Both the position numbers and the translations under genes were made by a program. Below are positions 1 to 8,722 of a stretch of DNA of 64,000 nucleotides, in pieces (position 1 is the stretch's first letter; the number at the start of each line of letters is the position of its first letter). Under the pieces are notes generated by a model. The model ran no database searches. It was not told the DNA's origin and saw nothing but the letters and a program-made list of their open reading frames with translations. The DNA comes from Novosphingobium sp. 28-62-57 (lineage in GTDB: Bacteria > Pseudomonadota > Alphaproteobacteria > Sphingomonadales > Sphingomonadaceae). The DNA lies in contig NCGO01000001.1 of the NCBI GenBank assembly GCA_002256985.1, forward strand, positions 558,001-622,000, in the 5' to 3' direction.

Positions 1-356
1 TTGTTGCGGCCCTGCTTGTGGTCGTGATCCTGATGCAGAAGTCCGAAGGCGGCGGGCTGGGTGTGGGTGGCAGCCCGGCAGGGTTCATGTCGGCGCGGGG
101 CGCGGCTGATTTCATGACCCGGATGACGACCATTCTGGCCGTGGCCTTTGTGGTCTTGAGCATCACGCTGGCGACACTGGCCGTGGGCACGACGTCTAGC
201 CGCAAGATCGACACTTCGCTTGAACGCGTTGCGCCGGTTGAAAATGCGCCCGCGGTTGATCCGCTGGCCCCGGCTCAGGGTGCTGCTCCCGCCGCAGCGC
301 AACCTTCTGGCGCAGCTCCGGCCAGCGATCCACTGGGTGGTGCTGCCGCACAATAA
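1..356 (+). CDS. secG: Protein translocase subunit SecG (5' end outside window)
   Basis: SecG is the small auxiliary membrane subunit of the SecYEG channel. The reading frame is already open at the left edge (frame starts at base 3), so the first residues and first membrane segment are cut off. What remains shows the SecG signature ILMQKSEGGGLG, a phenylalanine-containing loop, then the second membrane segment (about TTILAVAFVVLSITLATLAV). The protein ends in a tail of roughly 50 residues rich in alanine and proline, as is common in alphaproteobacterial SecG. pyrG follows on the same strand after 167 bases, an order often seen in alphaproteobacteria. Identification is secure; only the start is unknown. 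Confidence 0.93.
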   Translation, partial: VAALLVVVILMQKSEGGGLGVGGSPAGFMSARGAADFMTRMTTILAVAFVVLSITLATLAVGTTSSRKIDTSLERVAPVENAPAVDPLAPAQGAAPAAAQPSGAAPASDPLGGAAAQ

Positions 357-383
357 GGGTTTTTGCGACGACAAGGCAGCCGA

Positions 384-405
384 CCCGGTTCTTCATGGTA
401 CCGGG
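384..405 (+). terminator. Weak hairpin after secG
   Basis: CCCGGT (384-389) and ACCGGG (400-405) form a 6-bp perfect stem with a 10-base loop, 28 bases after the secG stop. There is no clean U-tract (GACGGCAGTCTTATT follows). It may be a weak terminator or only chance pairing. The rest of 357-523 shows nothing else recognisable. Confidence 0.25.
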
Positions 406-511
406 GACGGCAGTCTTATTGCGTTCGCCATAAGCTGATTCAACCAAGCTTGTGGATTGCGGATCAGATTACAGCCGCAACCGCTTGCGCACATGCAACC
501 TCTGACGTTAA

Positions 512-2152
<1,641 letters not shown>

Positions 2153-2238
2153 CGATGCGGCTAATGGTGCGCAAAATCACTGGTCTTTAGGCGCGTTCCC
2201 TGATTACTTGCGGCAGCAGGCAATCAGGGGATGTCGTT

Positions 2239-2928
2239 ATGGATGCTGCACGGTTGGCCGAGGCACTGACGGCGCAAAGTCTCTTCGCAGACTGCGAAGA
2301 GGCGGAACTTTCCGATATCATTGCGCGGGGCCAGGTTCGCGCGTTCAAACCCGGACAAGTCCTGATGAGTCAGGGCGATAAGGGATCGACGCTGTTTATC
2401 GTGCTGAAGGGGCTGGCCCGCGTGAGCATGGTGGCTGCCAACGGCCGCGAGATCATTCTCGATTACGCCGAACCGGGCCACGTGCTGGGCGAAATCGCCT
2501 TCCTCGATGGGGGTGAGCGCACCGCGACTGTGGAAGTCATTGATCCGCTGGAAGCGCTGGTGCTGACGCGCGGGGCTTTTTCCGACATCATCGAAAAGCA
2601 CAAAGGTTTGGCGCTGCGCTTGCTTAAGGCCATGGCGCGCCGCTTGCGCCAGAACAATGCCGTGATCGAAGCGGACCGGGCCTATACTTCCGGGCCGAGG
2701 CTGGCGCGGTTTCTGTTGCGGCTGATGATGGGCGAGGGCTTGGGCCATGACAACCAACTCAAGATCGCACTGAGCCAGGGCGAACTGGGCAATTTTGCCG
2801 GCATGTCACGCGAACAGATCAACCGCCAGCTTTCGGCTTGGGCGGAAAACGGCATGGTCGCGCTGAAGGGTGGGCGCGTGACGATTTTGGATCGCGATGC
2901 GCTTATCGATGTAGCCGAGGCCTGGTAG
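2239..2928 (+). CDS. Crp/Fnr-family transcriptional regulator
   Basis: A 229-residue regulator with an N-terminal cyclic-nucleotide-binding fold (about residues 14-125) and a C-terminal Crp-type winged helix (about 150-225, helix-turn-helix around LSQGELGNFAGMSREQINRQ). The phosphate-binding cassette GEIAFLDGGERTATV (residues 84-98) keeps the Glu85 and Arg94-Thr95 positions that contact cAMP in E. coli CRP, so ligand binding is plausible. The cysteine cluster that holds the FeS centre in FNR is absent, which argues against oxygen sensing. It stands alone between pyrG and hsp20, and no target can be read from context. An upstream ATG at 2231 is out of frame. Confidence 0.9.
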   Translation: MDAARLAEALTAQSLFADCEEAELSDIIARGQVRAFKPGQVLMSQGDKGSTLFIVLKGLARVSMVAANGREIILDYAEPGHVLGEIAFLDGGERTATVEVIDPLEALVLTRGAFSDIIEKHKGLALRLLKAMARRLRQNNAVIEADRAYTSGPRLARFLLRLMMGEGLGHDNQLKIALSQGELGNFAGMSREQINRQLSAWAENGMVALKGGRVTILDRDALIDVAEAW

Positions 2929-2991
2929 TCGCTTATACGCTATGCGTGCAGAGCGGACCACATGGCCCGCCCTGCTTATCTGCCGCTCCCG

Positions 2992-3453
2992 TCAGGCAGC
3001 GGCTGTGGCATCGCCTTCGATGACCTTGAGCGTATTCTGCGCTCCGATCAGCACCTTCTTAGGCTTCATCGCCTCGGGCACTTCGCGCACGAGGTCGATC
3101 GTCAGCAAGCCGTCGGCAAGGTCCGCCGCTTCGACGCGGACGAAATCGGCCAGTTCAAAGCGCCGTTCGAACCCGCGATTGGCAATGCCCACGTGCAGGT
3201 ATTCGCGGTCGCTCGGCTCGGGCCGTTGGCCCTTTACCACCAGCAGGTTTTGCTGGGCGGTGATATCGATATCCTCGGCCTTGAATCCGGCAACGGCGAG
3301 CGTGATGCGATAGGCATCTTCGCTGCTGCGCTCAATATTGAAGGGGGGATAGTTGTCACCAGCATTGGCACGGGCCTGACGCTCGAGCAGGTCGAACAGG
3401 CGATCAAAACCCACAGTGGTGCGGCGATAGGGGGTAAAATCAAAACGGTTCAT
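2992..3453 (-). CDS. Small heat-shock protein, Hsp20/IbpA family
   Basis: An ATP-independent holdase that binds unfolding proteins in the cytoplasm. The 153-residue product begins MNRFDFTPYRRTTVGFDRLFDLL, the typical IbpA-type start, followed by the alpha-crystallin beta-sandwich (about residues 35-130, with YRITLAVAGFKAEDIDI and IANRGFERRFELADFV). The frame stays open 39 codons upstream, but I chose the ATG at 3453. It is preceded by the Shine-Dalgarno sequence GAGGA, gives the family N-terminus, and sits directly behind a thermometer-like leader (separate entry). It converges with the Crp-family gene and diverges from grxC. Heat induction at the level of translation is inferred. Confidence 0.93.
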   Translation of the reverse strand: MNRFDFTPYRRTTVGFDRLFDLLERQARANAGDNYPPFNIERSSEDAYRITLAVAGFKAEDIDITAQQNLLVVKGQRPEPSDREYLHVGIANRGFERRFELADFVRVEAADLADGLLTIDLVREVPEAMKPKKVLIGAQNTLKVIEGDATAAA

Positions 3454-3459
3454 GGCAAT

Positions 3460-3510
3460 ATCCTCAATTTTGAGCAATCTGCACTTTGCCAAGGCAAGCC
3501 CGGAACCCGG
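3460..3510 (-). promoter_or_regulatory. Candidate ROSE-type RNA thermometer in the hsp20 leader
   Basis: Read on the minus strand, the last leader hairpin is ATTGCTCAAAATTGAGGAT (3478-3460). CTCAA pairs with TTGAG, and ATT pairs with the GAU of the Shine-Dalgarno GAGGAU. The G of UUGCU is left bulged opposite the Shine-Dalgarno sequence. This is the layout of ROSE elements of alphaproteobacterial small heat-shock genes: a UUGCU or UCGCU strand masking an AGGA with an unpaired G. Two further hairpins precede it, TTGCC/GGCAA (3486-3497) and CCGG/CCGG (3500-3510). No folding program was run, so the structure is by eye. Confidence 0.6.
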
Positions 3511-3616
3511 CACCTGCTTTGGCGGTTTTGTGACCATGCCCGACTTGCGGCGCATGACACGCAAACCCATGTGTGTTAGCGAAAACCGCTTTTCAAGACC
3601 CTAATTTGAGGTACCC

Positions 3617-3883
3617 ATGTCGAACACGCCCAAGGTGGAAATCTATACCAAGTGGGGCTGCCCCTATTGCTCAAGGGCCAAGCAATTGCTGGACGGCAAG
3701 GGCGTGGCTTATGAAGAGTTCGACGTGACGATGGGCGGGCCAAAGCGGGCAGAAATGCTTGAACGTGCGCCGAACCATCTGACTGTGCCTTCGATTTTCA
3801 TCGACGGTGTGCACGTGGGCGGGTCCGATCAGCTCGCCGCACTGAACGCGCAGGGCAAGCTGGACATGCTGCTCGGCAAGTGA
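3617..3883 (+). CDS. grxC: Glutaredoxin 3
   Basis: A glutathione-dependent thiol-disulfide oxidoreductase of 88 residues, the usual size for GrxC. The dithiol active site CPYC (Cys15, Cys18) follows the strand VEIYTKWG, and the glutathione-binding TVPSIFIDG (cis-Pro) and GGSDQL motifs are present. The ATG lies behind a GAGG ribosome site. Its stop codon overlaps the GTG start of the next gene (GTGA), so the nitrilase-family gene is translationally coupled to it. This link to glutathione chemistry helps to interpret the neighbour. Confidence 0.96.
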   Translation: MSNTPKVEIYTKWGCPYCSRAKQLLDGKGVAYEEFDVTMGGPKRAEMLERAPNHLTVPSIFIDGVHVGGSDQLAALNAQGKLDMLLGK

Positions 3884-4725
3884 GCGCTGCGCATTCCTTG
3901 AGTGCCGTGAAGGTTGCGCTGTTCCAGATGACCAGCGGGATTGACCCGCAGGCCAATGCTGCAGCCATCGTGGACGCTGCGGCGAAGGCGAAGGCGCAAG
4001 GGGCGGCGATGCTGTTCACGCCCGAAATGTGCGGCCTGCTTGACCGGGATCGCGCGCGGGCAACGCCTCACATTGTGGCCGAGGCGGATAATCGTGTGCT
4101 GGCCGCAGCGCGCGATGCTGCGCGGGAGTTTGGCCTGTGGGTCGACCTTGGCTCGCTGGCGGTGCTGCGCGAGGATGGCAAGTGGGCCAACCGGGGTTTC
4201 GTGATCGACGCTGGTGGGCAGATTGCTGCGCGGTACGACAAGATCCACATGTTCGATGTCGATCTGTCCACGGGGGAAACTTGGCGGGAATCGGCGGCTT
4301 ATACGCCCGGTGAGCAGGTGGTGACGGTGGACACGCCGGTCGGCAGACTGGGCCTTGCCATCTGCTATGATGTGCGCTTTCCGGCCCTGTTTGAAGAACT
4401 GGGGCGGCGGCGCTGTGATGCGATCCGCATTCCGGCAGCGTTCACTGTGCCCACGGGCAAGGCGCACTGGCATCTGATGCAGCGCGCCCGGGCGGTTGAG
4501 GCCAGCGCATGGGTGATATCCGCAGCGCAAGGTGGCCAGCATGCCGATGGACGCGAAACTTATGGCCATTCGCTGGTGGTCGATCCATGGGGCGAGGTCG
4601 TCTATGATGGGGGCGAAGGCACCTCCTTGGGCTTTGCCATGATCGACCCTGTCCGAACGGGCGAGGTGCGCACCCAGCTGCCCAGTCTTGCCAACAAGCG
4701 GGAAATCCCTAGATCAGACGCATGA
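3880..4725 (+). CDS. Carbon-nitrogen hydrolase (Nit1/deaminated-glutathione-amidase-like)
   Basis: A cytosolic nitrilase-superfamily amidase of 281 residues. The catalytic triad is visible: Glu49 in LFTPEMCG, Lys121 in RYDKIHMFD and Cys162 in GLAICYDVRFP. The motif order and the AAFTVPTGKAHW segment place it in the Nit1/Nit2 branch (omega-amidase or deaminated glutathione amidase). The GTG start overlaps the grxC stop by four bases, and the stop overlaps the start of the DUF1178 gene (ATGA), so the three form one coupled unit. Being paired with a glutaredoxin favours repair of deaminated glutathione, but that substrate is inferred. RCDAIRIPAA replaces the commoner GADxLxxPAA, a minor variation. 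Confidence 0.88.
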   Translation: MSAAHSLSAVKVALFQMTSGIDPQANAAAIVDAAAKAKAQGAAMLFTPEMCGLLDRDRARATPHIVAEADNRVLAAARDAAREFGLWVDLGSLAVLREDGKWANRGFVIDAGGQIAARYDKIHMFDVDLSTGETWRESAAYTPGEQVVTVDTPVGRLGLAICYDVRFPALFEELGRRRCDAIRIPAAFTVPTGKAHWHLMQRARAVEASAWVISAAQGGQHADGRETYGHSLVVDPWGEVVYDGGEGTSLGFAMIDPVRTGEVRTQLPSLANKREIPRSDA

Positions 4726-5213
4726 TTGTCTTCGATCTGCAATGTGAGCCCGATGGGCATCGCTTCGAGGGGTGGTTCGGCTCCTCGGCCGACTTTGAGG
4801 ATCAACAGGCACGCGGGCTGGTGTCGTGCCCCGCGTGCGGATCGGCCAGTGTGGGCAAAGCTGTGATGGCACCCAATGTGGGGCGCAAAGGCAACCAGTT
4901 GTCAGTTCCGGCAACGCGGGCTGATGTGGCGACCACGCCCCTTGCTCCAAAACCCATGGCCAATGTGCCGATGCCGCCTGAGGCCATCGCCATGTTCAAG
5001 GCCGTGGCCGCGATGCAGGCCGAAGCGATCAAGTCGTCCACCTGGGTGGGCGAAAGCTTCGCCGAGGATGCGCGCGCCATGCATTATGGCGAAAAGGATG
5101 TGGCCGCCATTCACGGACGCGCCACCATCAAAGAAGCGCGTGAACTGATCGAGGAAGGTATTCCGGTCGCCCCGCTGCTCGTGCCCGTTGTGCCGCCTGA
5201 AGAAGCAAACTGA
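4722..5213 (+). CDS. DUF1178 family protein
   Basis: A cytosolic protein of 163 residues and unknown function. The N-terminus MIVFDLQCEPDGHRFEGWF and the CPACGS knuckle (about residues 38-43) resemble a small zinc-ribbon-like module, a hallmark of DUF1178. The middle (about 50-90) is proline-rich and probably disordered. The C-terminal part ends in a helical stretch with AIHGRATIKEARELIEEG, typical of the family. Its ATG overlaps the stop of the nitrilase-family gene, so it is co-translated with grxC and the amidase. A role in thiol or metal homeostasis is only a guess from that context. Confidence 0.88.
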   Translation: MIVFDLQCEPDGHRFEGWFGSSADFEDQQARGLVSCPACGSASVGKAVMAPNVGRKGNQLSVPATRADVATTPLAPKPMANVPMPPEAIAMFKAVAAMQAEAIKSSTWVGESFAEDARAMHYGEKDVAAIHGRATIKEARELIEEGIPVAPLLVPVVPPEEAN

Positions 5214-5255
5214 AGCGTTGCCAGCACCCCCGGCCCCGCTTAAAGACTGACGCGG

Positions 5256-5332
5256 GCGCCCGTAGCTCAGCAGGATAGAGCACCAGATTCCTAATCTGGG
5301 GGCCATGGGTTCGAATCCCGTCGGGCGCACCA
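5256..5332 (+). tRNA. tRNA-Arg (CCU anticodon)
   Basis: A complete cloverleaf: acceptor GCGCCCG (5256-5262) with CGGGCGC (5322-5328), a D stem GCTC/GAGC, an anticodon stem CCAGA/TCTGG around the loop TTCCTAA, and a T arm with loop TTCGAAT. The anticodon CCT at 5290-5292 reads the rare arginine codon AGG. The 3' CCA is encoded (5330-5332). No integrase or duplicated 3' end is seen next to it, so it does not mark an island here. Confidence 0.97.
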
Positions 5333-5394
5333 CTTTCCGCATCAGGACTGGCGGGGCTGTGGACCGCCACAAGACCCCGCGCAGATAACTTTCA

Positions 5395-7884
5395 TTAACC
5401 CAGCGGCGGGCCGGGGGGCATGGGGAAGCGTGAGCGTGGGCCTTCGCCCCATGCGGGTGCGAGCATCTTTGGCGCGTGTTCTGCCGGGTTTTCGAGATAG
5501 CTGCTGATATCGGTTGCGGTTCTGCTGTCCCATGCGGCGACGAGTTTGTCTGTATCGCGCCGCTTGGCGAGCGATGCGGCCAGTGTGCGCAGGGTTTCGA
5601 GCACGTAGCTGCGCACTTCGGGTGCGGCTGAGGGATTGGCGCCAAGCATCATCAGCGCATCGAGGGTGACCGATTGCACAACCCCTTGCAGCGCGCGATG
5701 TCCGGGCGTTTTCTCACGCGGGGCGTTGAACGTGCGCGCCACGATCTCGTCAATCATGGCCGGGAATGTCAGCGGATCAGGCTGCCGCGCGCCCAGTGTG
5801 AGCATCCGGTTGGCGCGTGCGACATCGGTCAATTGTTCCAGCACCAGCGCACTCGCTATGCGGGCGGCCTGCAGGTGATCGAACGCCGGATCGCCCGACA
5901 GGTCTTCCTTGTTCGATCCCGGCGATGGCGCAAGTTGCGCCAGCAAAGCTTCGGGCATGGCCAGTGCCGCCGGCTGAACAGCATCGAGCAGCAGGCCCAG
6001 CACATCGCGTTGCAACGCAGCAGGCACGAATTCGGTGGGGGCAATACTGTCACCCTTCACGACGTAGTTCTGATAGAGGCCGCCGATGTACTTGGCACCG
6101 CTTTCAATGGCGTAACGGTGGTGCAGATAGACCATCCACAGCCGTGCATCACGCAATGCGCCAACCGGTTCTCCCGGTGTGAGCGCGGCCTGGCCATAGG
6201 TTTTCAGCAGAATGGCGCGCGCCGCGAGTGTTTCCTTGAGATATTCGGTCGGCGTTGCGCGATCATCGTACCAGGTCCAGCGCGGATCGGTTTCGGGCAC
6301 GTAGTGCAGGCCTTTTGCCCGCATATCGGCAACAACCCGCTCAAGCCCCGCTTTTTCCTGCTCGGGCGCGAAGGGGGTATAGGCATAGCGCACCATCATC
6401 GCGTCATAATCGCCAATCTCCTTCTGGAACGATTGGGACAAATCGACGTGATCGCCGACAACCCGGACACGCGGCGTGGGATATTCCATCACCGACTGGC
6501 GATCATCGAGGCTTGATGCGAAATTGTGCTGAAAGCCGATGGCATGGCCCAGTTCGTGTGCGGTCAGCAGGGCCTGGCGCAGCAGCACCATATCGCGCTG
6601 CCCGGCGGGCATGCCGGCAAAGGCACCGGGCGTGAGCAGCTTGGGATCGGCCACGGTCACGCCGCTGCCATCTGCTGGAAGCGCGGCGCTGTAGGCGTCC
6701 CAGTAGTTGGCGATGGTGCGGACGCGGTGAGTGTCCATGCGGGTTTTCGAGCCGATGATCTCTCCGGTACGCGGATCGCGATAGGTCCCGCCGCTGGAAA
6801 ATCCGCGCTCATCCCGGTTGATCCACAGGACATAGGCATAGCGAATGTCCATCGGGTCCATATCGGCCGGGGCGTCTTCTGCGCGGATGGCGTTGACAAA
6901 GCCAGCCTGCTCAAACGCCTTGTTCCACCACAACGTACCCTGCTTCATCGCCGTGCGCAGGGGGGCAGGGATGGCGGGATCGAAATAGAACGTGATCGGC
7001 TTGACCGGCTCGCTCATGGCCGCGCCGGGGTTTTTTTTCTCAAGCCGCCAGCGCGTGACCCAGCGGGTTTCGGTGGGTTCGTTCACTTCCCTGGAATAAT
7101 CCCGGAACGCCAGTTCGCTAACGCCAATGCGCGGATCACCCAGACGCGGCACATAGCCGGTCGGCGCTTTCAGAAAGCTGTGATGGACGCGCATGGTCAA
7201 GCTGCGTGAATCTGGCGTGACGTTGCGGACAAGCGCGCCGGGAGAGTCGCCTGCAAAGGTGACAATCGTTTCCACTTCCGAATTTTCGGGGAAGGCCTTG
7301 GTTGCGGGCAGGTGGAACGTGCTGCGCGCAACGTCCAATTTGTAAGTGCCCTGATTGGCGCGCTTCAGGATCGCCTCAACGCCTGCAGCATCGCGCATGA
7401 ACAGCGCGCTGGCATCGACCACGACTTTGTCGCCTGATGCGGATTCGACGGGCAGGCTGGCAAGGATCGACGTTGGGAAGGAATCGGCCACGCCGCTGGC
7501 GGTTTGCGCAGACCCTGTATTCGCGCGGTATCCGGTGTTGATCTTGACCACGAGCACACGCGGGCCGACGCGCTGAAAGCGGATGACCGAGGTGTCCATG
7601 ATCCCGCGGTCGAGCGGCAGTTCCACCGATCCGCCACCGCTGGCTGCGGAAACGTAGTACAGAATGTCGGTATCGAATGCCGGCACTTCGATCAGCACAC
7701 GGGCCTTGGCGGCATCCCATAGCAACGGCACGAAGCCTTCCATGCGCTGGGGGACGGCGGCGGCTGCCGCAGGTTTCTGCATTTGGGCATGGGCCGGTGC
7801 CGCCGCCATCGTGCACAGGGCGAGCGCCGTCATGCAGGGCAGCCAGACAAGGCGGCGGGTTTTGCGTGCGTAGGGTGTTGTCAT
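5395..7884 (-). CDS. Secreted zinc metalloprotease, DUF5117/DUF5118 type
   Basis: An 829-residue exported protease. I start it at the ATG at 7884: it gives a clear Sec signal peptide (TRRLVWLPCMTALALCTMAAAPAHAQ), has GGAG upstream, and starts 22 bases after the lrp stop, whereas the longer frame overlaps lrp. The catalytic site is a full metzincin motif HELGHAIGFQH (His443, Glu444, His447, His453), so zinc binding and catalysis should be intact. The N-terminal half matches the DUF5117/DUF5118 region and the C-terminal half is the long domain usual for this bacterial family. It is transcribed with the Lrp-type regulator and stands opposite a TonB receptor and an M20 hydrolase, suggesting extracytoplasmic peptide breakdown. 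The natural substrate is unknown. Confidence 0.88.
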   Translation of the reverse strand: MTTPYARKTRRLVWLPCMTALALCTMAAAPAHAQMQKPAAAAAVPQRMEGFVPLLWDAAKARVLIEVPAFDTDILYYVSAASGGGSVELPLDRGIMDTSVIRFQRVGPRVLVVKINTGYRANTGSAQTASGVADSFPTSILASLPVESASGDKVVVDASALFMRDAAGVEAILKRANQGTYKLDVARSTFHLPATKAFPENSEVETIVTFAGDSPGALVRNVTPDSRSLTMRVHHSFLKAPTGYVPRLGDPRIGVSELAFRDYSREVNEPTETRWVTRWRLEKKNPGAAMSEPVKPITFYFDPAIPAPLRTAMKQGTLWWNKAFEQAGFVNAIRAEDAPADMDPMDIRYAYVLWINRDERGFSSGGTYRDPRTGEIIGSKTRMDTHRVRTIANYWDAYSAALPADGSGVTVADPKLLTPGAFAGMPAGQRDMVLLRQALLTAHELGHAIGFQHNFASSLDDRQSVMEYPTPRVRVVGDHVDLSQSFQKEIGDYDAMMVRYAYTPFAPEQEKAGLERVVADMRAKGLHYVPETDPRWTWYDDRATPTEYLKETLAARAILLKTYGQAALTPGEPVGALRDARLWMVYLHHRYAIESGAKYIGGLYQNYVVKGDSIAPTEFVPAALQRDVLGLLLDAVQPAALAMPEALLAQLAPSPGSNKEDLSGDPAFDHLQAARIASALVLEQLTDVARANRMLTLGARQPDPLTFPAMIDEIVARTFNAPREKTPGHRALQGVVQSVTLDALMMLGANPSAAPEVRSYVLETLRTLAASLAKRRDTDKLVAAWDSRTATDISSYLENPAEHAPKMLAPAWGEGPRSRFPMPPGPPLG

Positions 7885-7906
7885 GGCGAGTTCTGCTCCG
7901 CTGGTG

Positions 7907-8422
7907 TCAACGCGTGCGCCGGGATTTTCCGGCTCGGCTACGTTCAAAAATGGCTGGAATGCTCGACCGCTGGGCAACTTCCCTAAGGACGAAGCTGCTG
8001 CGGATCTTGGCGACGTGGGGGAGGTTCGACAGTTCCTTGCGATAGATATTGTCGTATTCATCAAGCGAGCTGACGTGGACGATCAGCATGAAATCCGTGT
8101 CGCCCGAGATAAAGCCGCAATAGGACATCGAAGGGCATTTGATCACTTCGCGCTCGAATTCGTTCAGGTGTTGCTCTGCCTGCGAGCGCAGTTCGATCAT
8201 CACCAGCACGACGCCTGAAAAGCCCAGCGCCTCCATGGAGAGCTGTGCGCGGTAGCCGGTGATGACGCCTGCCTCCTCCATGATTCGCCGCCGACGTGCC
8301 ACGGCCGTGCTGGAAAGTCCCAATTGCTCCCCAAGGGCGACATCGGTGCTGCGCCCGTCAGACACCAACAACTTCAGGATTCTGAAATCCACATCATCTG
8401 TCTCAAAGTTTGGAGAATTCAT
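7907..8422 (-). CDS. Lrp/AsnC-family transcriptional regulator
   Basis: A 171-residue regulator: an N-terminal helix-turn-helix (about residues 8-60, with DFRILKLLVSDGRSTDVALGEQLGLSSTAVARRRRIMEEAGVI in order) and a C-terminal RAM ligand-binding domain (about 70-150). These proteins usually sense amino acids. The ATG at 8422 gives MNSPNFETDDVDFRIL; a longer frame begins at 8515 but adds an atypical hydrophobic head. The gene lies directly upstream of the secreted protease (22-base gap, same strand) and divergent from the TonB-receptor gene, so it probably controls both sides of the 300-base gap. The amino-acid effector is not known. Confidence 0.92.
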   Translation of the reverse strand: MNSPNFETDDVDFRILKLLVSDGRSTDVALGEQLGLSSTAVARRRRIMEEAGVITGYRAQLSMEALGFSGVVLVMIELRSQAEQHLNEFEREVIKCPSMSYCGFISGDTDFMLIVHVSSLDEYDNIYRKELSNLPHVAKIRSSFVLREVAQRSSIPAIFERSRAGKSRRTR

Positions 8423-8492
8423 CACGAAACCCCAGCCAAAGTTAAAAAGATGATCATTTTCAGCGTAAAGTGCCCCATTTTTCTCAAAAACA

Positions 8493-8511
8493 AATATCAA
8501 GATACAAGATA
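8493..8511. promoter_or_regulatory. AT-rich inverted repeat upstream of lrp
   Basis: ATATC (8493-8497) and GATAT (8507-8511) form an inverted repeat with a 9-base spacer in an AT-rich stretch, 70-90 bases before the lrp start. Lrp-type proteins bind such degenerate AT-rich dyads, so autoregulation is possible. The evidence is only the dyad and its place. It lies in the 300-base gap 8423-8722, which otherwise holds only the TonB-receptor promoter described next. Confidence 0.3.
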
Positions 8512-8649
8512 TCATTGCCCCTCAAGGTGCAAAGAGGCCTGTAATCTCGCCGTCCTGTCAACGCCTGAATCCACCTTTGTTCAAAAAGGGTTTTGCCAAG
8601 TGATCAGTTTGCAAATAGCTTTTTCGAAGCGGGGGAACGGTGCAGTTTT

Positions 8650-8677
8650 TTGACGTTAATGGGAGTATACCCATAGT
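8650..8677 (+). promoter_or_regulatory. Probable promoter of the TonB-receptor gene with an embedded operator-like dyad
   Basis: TTGACG (8650-8655) and CATAGT (8672-8677) form a plausible sigma-70 -35/-10 pair with a 16-base spacer. Inside the spacer is the dyad ATGGG-N6-CCCAT (8659-8674). A protein bound there would block RNA polymerase. The leader to the ATG at 8723 would be about 40 bases. The neighbouring Lrp-type regulator is the obvious candidate binder, but this is inference. Confidence 0.4.
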
Positions 8678-8722
8678 TGAAACTGAAGAGGAAGTGCTTT
8701 TATTGTAAAACGGGGGGCAAGA

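Noticed and set aside
2239-2928. FNR-type oxygen sensor
   Set aside because: The N-terminal cysteine cluster is missing; only one cysteine is near the start.
5256-5332. tRNA-Arg as an integration site of a mobile island
   Set aside because: No integrase, no second copy of the tRNA 3' end and normal housekeeping genes on one side.
8423-8722. Cobalamin riboswitch or Fur box before the TonB receptor
   Set aside because: No B12-box-like sequence and no Fur-like dyad; the gap is short and AT-rich.
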